From assembly GCA_013297865.1 (NCBI GenBank), contig JAAFIP010000007.1, positions 124,001 to 188,000 of the forward strand: 64,000 bases of DNA. The letters run 5' to 3'. The stretch comes from Polaromonas sp. (GTDB lineage: Bacteria > Pseudomonadota > Gammaproteobacteria > Burkholderiales > Burkholderiaceae_C). Below the pieces are notes generated by a model. That model saw only the letters and a program-made list of their open reading frames with translations. It searched no databases and was not told the origin of the DNA. A program made the position numbers and the translations under genes. Of the stretch, positions 58,613-64,000 are shown in pieces (the first letter of the stretch is position 1; every line of letters starts with the position of its first letter).

Positions 58613-60484
58613 CTAGCCCGAGCGCGCAGTGTTGTCGTGCAGATCTTTTTCGGGGCGCACGGCGATGGCATCGGGGTCCAGCAGCGTCACAGCGCGCTCC
58701 TGCGCCATCAGCTCCTCTAGCTGCTTGCGGCCCGCACGGGCGATGCTGATCAGGCGCTCTTCATCTTGGTGGTGCGGCCAGGCGGTCTCGATCTGGGCCA
58801 GATTGTGGGAGCGAAAGCGCTGCGCTGCCACATGGGCATCGGCCGCGCTGTGGCCCAGCACCTGCAGCACATCCTCGGCGCTCAGCAGAGACGACTCAAA
58901 CGTTTCGCGCTGGATCAGCGTAACGCCCTTGGCACGCAGCTGGTAGTAGTGCTGCACATTGCGCGCCCGTACCACGAGCTGCAGATTGGGAAAATGCGTT
59001 TGGCAGATGTCTACGATTTCCAGCGACTGCTCCATATTGTCAATCGCTACTATCAGCACTTTGGCCGTGGCCGCGCCTGCCGTGCGCAGCAGGTCCAGCC
59101 GGGTGGCGTCGCCATAAAACCCGCGGTAGCCAAAACGTATCAGGCCTGTCACCTGCTCGGCATCATGGTCCAGCACCGTAGCCTTGTAGCCATTGGCAGA
59201 CAAGATGCGCAGGATGATCTGTCCATAGCGGCCGATGCCGGCCACGATGATGGGTGAAGTTTGCTGCTCACTGATCTCCTCCATCTGGGTCGCGCTGCAC
59301 AGCGCATAGCGCGGCAGCAGCAGCTTGTCGATAGCCACCAGCAGCAAGGGCGAGAGCAGCATCGACAGCGCCACTGCGCCCACCAGCATCGAGCCGACTT
59401 CGGGTGTGAAAATCTTCAGGCCCACCGCCTGCTGAAAGACTACAAAAGCGAACTCGCCGCCTTGCGCCAGCATGAGCGTGAAAATCGGTCGCTCCTGATA
59501 GGCCAGCTTCATGGCCCGCGCCAGGGTGTAGATCACCGCCGCCTTGAGCAGCATAAAAGCCAGCACGATGCCAGCGATCAGCCAGGGCGACTGCAGCAGC
59601 ACGCCAAAGTCAATGCTCATGCCCACTGCAATAAAAAACAAGCCCAGCAGCAGGCCTTTGAAGGGCTCAATATCGGTTTCCAGCTCGCGGCGGTATTCGC
59701 TCTCTGCCAGCAGCACCCCCGCCAGAAACGCCCCAAGCGCCATCGACAGGCCCACAAACTGCATTAGCGCGGCAATCGCTACCACCAGCAGTAAGGCGGC
59801 TGCCGTAAAAATCTCTGGCGTCTTGCTGCGCGCAATCCAGCGAAACAGTGGCCGCATCAGCAGCCTGCCGCCGACAATGATGGCCCCAATCGCGCCAACC
59901 GCCTTGGCCGCTTCCAGCCAGGCGTTAGCATCGTTTTCAGCGCCTTGGGCGGCCAACAGGGGCAGCAAAGCCAGGATGGGGATGGCGGCCACGTCCTGAA
60001 ACAGCAAAATCGCAAAGGCAGACTGGCCTGAGGGTGTACTGAGCTGGTTGCGCTCTCCCAGCACCTGCAGGGCGATGGCGGTGGACGACAGCGCCAGGCC
60101 CAGCGAGGCTACCAGCAGCACTTTCCATGTATGATTTGTGCCGCTAACCCAATAGAATATCGCGGTGGCAGCTATCAATAAAATAGCACTACAGGAGAGT
60201 ACCTGCAGCGAACCCCAGCCAAAAATCGGCCGCCGCATGCTCCACAGCCGCTCGGGTTCGAGCTCCAGCCCCACCAGAAACAGCATCAGCACCACGCCAA
60301 ATTCGGCAAAATGCAAAATGCTCTGCACATCGGTCACCAGCCCCAGCCCCCAGGGCCCAATGGCAATGCCAGCGGCCAGGTAGCCAATGATAGAGCCCAG
60401 GCCCAGGGCCTTGGACAGCGGCACCACCACCACCGCAGCGGCCAGGTAAATGAGGGAATTGGTCAGCCAAGAAGAGTGTTCCAT
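58613..60484 (-). CDS. Monovalent cation:proton antiporter-2 (KefB/KefC-like) with RCK/TrkA-N domain
   Basis: CPA2 TM region (GFG-type FGVVLMLFLVGLELEPERLW) and IVAGIGRYGQIILRILSANGYKATVLDHDAEQV. Confidence 0.92.
   Translation of the reverse strand: MEHSSWLTNSLIYLAAAVVVVPLSKALGLGSIIGYLAAGIAIGPWGLGLVTDVQSILHFAEFGVVLMLFLVGLELEPERLWSMRRPIFGWGSLQVLSCSAILLIAATAIFYWVSGTNHTWKVLLVASLGLALSSTAIALQVLGERNQLSTPSGQSAFAILLFQDVAAIPILALLPLLAAQGAENDANAWLEAAKAVGAIGAIIVGGRLLMRPLFRWIARSKTPEIFTAAALLLVVAIAALMQFVGLSMALGAFLAGVLLAESEYRRELETDIEPFKGLLLGLFFIAVGMSIDFGVLLQSPWLIAGIVLAFMLLKAAVIYTLARAMKLAYQERPIFTLMLAQGGEFAFVVFQQAVGLKIFTPEVGSMLVGAVALSMLLSPLLLVAIDKLLLPRYALCSATQMEEISEQQTSPIIVAGIGRYGQIILRILSANGYKATVLDHDAEQVTGLIRFGYRGFYGDATRLDLLRTAGAATAKVLIVAIDNMEQSLEIVDICQTHFPNLQLVVRARNVQHYYQLRAKGVTLIQRETFESSLLSAEDVLQVLGHSAADAHVAAQRFRSHNLAQIETAWPHHQDEERLISIARAGRKQLEELMAQERAVTLLDPDAIAVRPEKDLHDNTARSG
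60144..60190. repeat. Dispersed repeat copy R7, inside the KefB-like CDS
   Basis: ctaacccaatagaatatcgcggtggcagctatcaat, about 26/30 core identity. Confidence 0.85.
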
Positions 60485-60552
60485 GGCCGTAGCTTAATCG
60501 AGTTTGCCAAAAAACCTACAGTGCTTTATGCAGGCTGCCAGCACAGGCTGCT

Positions 60553-61329
60553 TCAGCTCCAGCCCGCATCCACCTTGAACTCCTGCGCGGTGCACATGGC
60601 AGCGTCATCCGAGGCCAGAAACAGGGCCATGCGCGCCACATCGCCTGCCATCAGCTTGTCAGGCAGGCACTGGTTGCGCCGGATGGACTCTTCGCCTTCA
60701 GGGTTGAGCCACAGCTTGATCTGCCGCTCGGTCATCACCCAGCCCGGCGAGAGGGTGTTGACACGGATGCGGTGTGGCCCCAGGCTGCCTGCAAATCCGC
60801 GCGTGAGCCCGTTGACCGATGACTTGGCTATCGCATAGCACGGGAACATGCCGCCCTTGGTCTGCCAGCCGGTCGAGCCAAAATTGATGATCGAGCCGCC
60901 ACCCAGGCGGCGCATGCCCGGCACCAGCGACTGGATGGCAAAAAACGCAGGCCGCTGGTTGACAGCCATGCGCTCATCCCAGTACTCAGGGGTGACGTCT
61001 TCGAGGCTGTGGCGGTCGTCGCGCGCGACGTTGTTGATCAGGGTGAAAAAGTCACCGAGCTCGCTCACAGCCTGTGCAATGGCGCTTTGCAGTGCCTGCA
61101 CATCGCGCACATCACAGTGGCGCCACCAGGGGGTGGGGTAGCCTGCAGCCGTCAGGTGCTGCACCAGTGCAGCGGCTTCCTCCTGCGCAAAATCCACAAA
61201 TGCCACCTGCGCGCCTTGCTCGGCAAAGGCAGCGACCATGGCCGCGCCGATGCCTGTGGCCCCCCCGGTGATAAACACGCGCTGGCCGCGCAGGCTGGGA
61301 TAAGTGGCCAGGGAAGAAGGGGAGGGCAT
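60553..61329 (-). CDS. SDR family oxidoreductase
   Basis: VFITGGATGIGAAMVAAFAEQGAQVAFVD; NNVA; YAIAKSSVNGLTRG. Confidence 0.92.
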   Translation of the reverse strand: MPSPSSLATYPSLRGQRVFITGGATGIGAAMVAAFAEQGAQVAFVDFAQEEAAALVQHLTAAGYPTPWWRHCDVRDVQALQSAIAQAVSELGDFFTLINNVARDDRHSLEDVTPEYWDERMAVNQRPAFFAIQSLVPGMRRLGGGSIINFGSTGWQTKGGMFPCYAIAKSSVNGLTRGFAGSLGPHRIRVNTLSPGWVMTERQIKLWLNPEGEESIRRNQCLPDKLMAGDVARMALFLASDDAAMCTAQEFKVDAGWS

Positions 61330-61369
61330 AGGGCTATCCTGTGGATGCAGTGCGGTCGCTGTCGGCGCA

Positions 61370-61618
61370 CTAGCGGTAAAAAACTTCGACCGTGCCTTTG
61401 AGCTTGATCATCAGCGGCTGGCCCTTTCGGTCCACGGTCTTGCCCGCGGGCACCTTGATCCAGCCCTCGCTGATGCAGTACTCCTCCACATCGGCGCGTT
61501 CCTTGCTATTAAAGCGGATGCCTACAGAGTGTTCAAAAACAGCAGCCACGTGGTGGGGGCTGCGCGGGTCTACCGACAGATGGTCTGGCAGCGGGGGGCG
61601 TTCGTTGGAAGGGTTCAT
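61370..61618 (-). CDS. DUF3297 family protein
   Basis: DHLSVDPRSPHHVAAVFEHSVGIRFNSKERADVEEYCISEGWIKVPAGKTVDRKG. Confidence 0.85.
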   Translation of the reverse strand: MNPSNERPPLPDHLSVDPRSPHHVAAVFEHSVGIRFNSKERADVEEYCISEGWIKVPAGKTVDRKGQPLMIKLKGTVEVFYR

Positions 61619-62721
61619 GGCAGTGATTTTAATGAACTTGTCGCAAGCGACTTGCCATGCTCTGGCGCAGGCCACAGGCCACGCGGGCGCAGCAGCATGG
61701 CCGCGATCATCGCCAGCGCGATCAAAAGCTGCCGCAAAATGCCTGCGTCCAGCCGGCCATCGGTGATCTCCTGCAGCGGGCCTACCACATAGCGTAGCGT
61801 CTCGGGCAGTGCTGTGAGCAGCACCGCCCCGAGAATCACCCCCGGAATGTGACCCATCCCGCCAAACACCACCATCGCCACAATCATCACCGACTCCTGC
61901 AGGCTGAACGACTCTGGCGACACATAGCCCTGCAAAGACGCAAACATCACCCCCGCCAGACCGCCAAAACTGGCTCCCAGACCAAAAGCCAGCAGCTTCA
62001 TGTGGCGGGTGTTGATGCCCATCGCCTCGGCGGCAATCTCGTCATCGCGAATCGCCATCCAAGCGCGGCCAATGCGCGAGTCCTGCAGCCGATAGCAGAC
62101 CATCACCGTCAGCAGCATCAGCACCAGAAACAGGTAATAGTACAAAGTGACCGAAGACAGGGTGTAGCCGCCCAGCTGCAGAGGTTTGCCCAAGTCCACG
62201 CCCATAAAACGGATGGAGTCAATTTGTCCCAAGCCCCGGGCACCGTTGGTGATGTTGATAGGGTGCCCCAGGTTATTGATCAAGATGCGCACGATCTCCC
62301 CAAAGCCCAGGGTCACAATGGCCAGATAGTCACCCCGCAGCTTCAGTGTGGGCGCACCCAGCACCACGCCAAACAGCGCTGCCAACAAGGCAGCCAGCGC
62401 CATAATGACCCACCAGGGCGTATGTAGGCCTGTCGGAAAAGCCGCAGCCAGCGTGGCAAATTGTTCCAGTAGATGCGGCGAGCCCAGCAAGGCAAACAGA
62501 TAGGCCCCCACTGCATAAAAAGCCACATAACCCAGGTCCAGAAGCCCGGCGTAGCCCACCACAATGTTCATGCCCAGCGCCATCAGGATATACAGCAGAC
62601 AGGTGTCCGCAATACGCACCCAATGGTCGCCCATGCTTTGCAGTAGTAGGGGCAACAGCAGCAGACTGATCAGAACAGTCAGTCGTTGGATTGCAGGCTG
62701 TTGAAAAATGGAATATGGCAT
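61615..62721 (-). CDS. Branched-chain amino acid ABC transporter permease, LivM family
   Basis: YAGLLDLGYVAFYAVGAYLFALL...LRGDYLAIVTLGFGEIVRILINNL; GLAGVMFASLQGYVSPESF. Confidence 0.93.
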   Translation of the reverse strand: MPYSIFQQPAIQRLTVLISLLLLPLLLQSMGDHWVRIADTCLLYILMALGMNIVVGYAGLLDLGYVAFYAVGAYLFALLGSPHLLEQFATLAAAFPTGLHTPWWVIMALAALLAALFGVVLGAPTLKLRGDYLAIVTLGFGEIVRILINNLGHPINITNGARGLGQIDSIRFMGVDLGKPLQLGGYTLSSVTLYYYLFLVLMLLTVMVCYRLQDSRIGRAWMAIRDDEIAAEAMGINTRHMKLLAFGLGASFGGLAGVMFASLQGYVSPESFSLQESVMIVAMVVFGGMGHIPGVILGAVLLTALPETLRYVVGPLQEITDGRLDAGILRQLLIALAMIAAMLLRPRGLWPAPEHGKSLATSSLKSLP

Positions 62722-62770
62722 TGGTCAAGCCAGCATAGCAGATACTCCAGGCAACTGCGGCAATAGTAGA

Positions 62771-62822
62771 CGCTATATTTTTAATAGCTGCTCCCGCGAT
62801 ATTCTATTGGCCTGCAGGCTTA
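62771..62822. repeat. Dispersed repeat copy R8 (intergenic)
   Basis: cgctatatttttaatagctgctcccgcgatattctattggcctgcaggctta. Confidence 0.92.
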
Positions 62823-62842
62823 AATCATCTATTTCCTGGAGC

Positions 62843-63112
62843 TCATTCGTAAAACTGGGGTTCTGCGCGGGTTCTCGGTGTTTTGCTGCCCGGCATCCAT
62901 GCGTTAGCAGCCTGTTTTGGGGTGTCTTCGGCTTTATTAAAAATAGCCGTTACACGCATATCAACGGGACCAAGTGTTGCGAAGGTGCTGTATGAAATAC
63001 CCCAGGTGCCATCGCTCGGTGCCTCAAAGATATTTCCAAAATTCAAACAAGCAGCGAGTTTGCCAGCCATGGTTGCTGCAGCTCTCGAAAAGCCCGGTAA
63101 AACAGCGTTATA
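62843..63112 (-). pseudogene. Remnant of a GH5 cellulase N-terminal region
   Basis: AAATMAGKLAACLNFGNIFEAPSDGTWGISYSTFATLG resembles the GH5 N-terminal (G)xNFGNxxEAPxEGxWG signature; the catalytic remainder is missing. Confidence 0.6.
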
Positions 63113-63175
63113 AAAATAACGTTGGTAAACTTAATCGCACGGCAGCATTCACCGACAGAGAATGTCTATGCATAG

Positions 63176-64000
63176 TTATTGCGCTGGAATGAGCGAGCGC
63201 CACAGCGCTTCGCGAGGCTTACCGGACGTCAGGTCATAGATACCAAATCCTGACGCGAGCTCCCAGTAAGCCCAGCTCATGTTCCTGCGTTCCATTTCTT
63301 CACGCATGAAGACATTGAAATTCACCCGTTGCTTGGTGACTTCGTCGGTGTGATTTTTATGCGCATAGGCTCCAAATTCACCGACATAGATTGGGTACTT
63401 GTTTTGTTGCGACCAAGTATGTGCCTTATCCAGGATGCTAACAATCTGCCGCTTTTGAGAGTCGCTGCAACAAGTCTGGCCGATTGGTTTGCGTGGGTTC
63501 GTCCACTCGGCACCTTGGTGTGTAAAGTTGAACGGCTCGTATTGATGAACCGTGACGATCAAATGAGGATCGTTTGGCAAGCGCAATTGATTCAGCCAGT
63601 AGGCGTTGTTCCAATGCGTGGGGCCTACGACAACAATCCGCTCTGGATTGGTGGCGCGCACCTGAGCTATTGCATGCGCCATCAAGTTGTTCCACGCATC
63701 GCTGTTGCCAGAGGGCGTTTGCCCAGTTTGCATACGGCCATGCGGCTCGTTGTACAACTCAAACACCAGTTGATCATTCGGGTAGTCTTTGAATGTTTGG
63801 GCGATTTGCTGCCAGAGCATCACAAACCTCACCTGCACCAAGTCGTCTGGCACGGCAGCCTCGCCGTTATCTAACTTGTCACCATCCAGCTGACGATAGT
63901 GATGCACATTGAGCATCACTATCAGGCCTTGTGCAATGAGACCATCGACTGTAGCTTTGACTTGCGCCATGAACGCGGGATTGATGGTGTAGGGAGGGCG
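63176..64000 (-). CDS. Glycoside hydrolase family 5 (cellulase-like), N-terminus beyond window
   Basis: LIVMLNVHHYRQLDGD...LVFELYNEPHGRM...YPIYVGEFGAYAHKN; ORF stays open to the window edge. Confidence 0.9.
   Translation of the reverse strand, partial: RPPYTINPAFMAQVKATVDGLIAQGLIVMLNVHHYRQLDGDKLDNGEAAVPDDLVQVRFVMLWQQIAQTFKDYPNDQLVFELYNEPHGRMQTGQTPSGNSDAWNNLMAHAIAQVRATNPERIVVVGPTHWNNAYWLNQLRLPNDPHLIVTVHQYEPFNFTHQGAEWTNPRKPIGQTCCSDSQKRQIVSILDKAHTWSQQNKYPIYVGEFGAYAHKNHTDEVTKQRVNFNVFMREEMERRNMSWAYWELASGFGIYDLTSGKPREALWRSLIPAQ

Noticed and set aside
15721-62822. The dispersed repeat as CRISPR repeats
   Set aside because: Copies are scattered over almost 50 kb in both orientations without regular spacers or cas genes.
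1-64000. tRNA, rRNA or IS elements
   Set aside because: None recognised by eye in the intergenic regions and no transposase-like ORF; a tRNAscan-SE/Infernal/ISfinder run would be needed to exclude them.

Overview
This is about 64 kb of chromosomal DNA from what looks like a betaproteobacterium (Burkholderiales, Comamonadaceae-like; inferred from gene content and order, no search was run). I see no rRNA, tRNA, CRISPR array, prophage or transposase. From left to right: (i) the 3' end of cca, then a fructose-type ABC uptake cluster (PfkB kinase, FrcBCA-like, RbsD/FucU, ROK regulator); (ii) a second sugar or sugar-acid cluster (RibK/DUF120-like protein, ROK kinase, GH63/MGH1-like hydrolase, MalFGK-type ABC, LacI) with two clear LacI-type operators; (iii) housekeeping genes (cupin, MidA-like methyltransferase, FolM-like, folB, degenerate BLUF protein, ttcA, FecR, DSD1 enzyme, AraC, sterol desaturase, ruvB, C13 peptidase lipoprotein, ruvA, phoH, ybeY, TetR); (iv) a 33-55 kb accessory catabolic region: three double-domain NTF2/SnoaL-like proteins, a GlxA-type regulator, soxBDAG-purU, HisD-like and SDR dehydrogenases, LacI, a complete ABC importer, alpha/beta hydrolase, bicupin, MetE-like protein, HpaI-type aldolase and gluconokinase; (v) a tail with GST, MBL hydrolase, KefB-like antiporter, SDR, orphan LivM and GH5 cellulase material. 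The most notable signals are a dispersed ~37-bp repeat family (nine copies, four of them overlapping coding sequence and translated in more than one frame), the putative uncharacterised catabolic locus at 41-55 kb with its duplicated NTF2-like proteins, a degenerate BLUF protein without the canonical Tyr and Gln, a caspase/legumain-like lipoprotein between ruvA and ruvB, and a 13-bp-arm perfect inverted repeat upstream of the MBL hydrolase.
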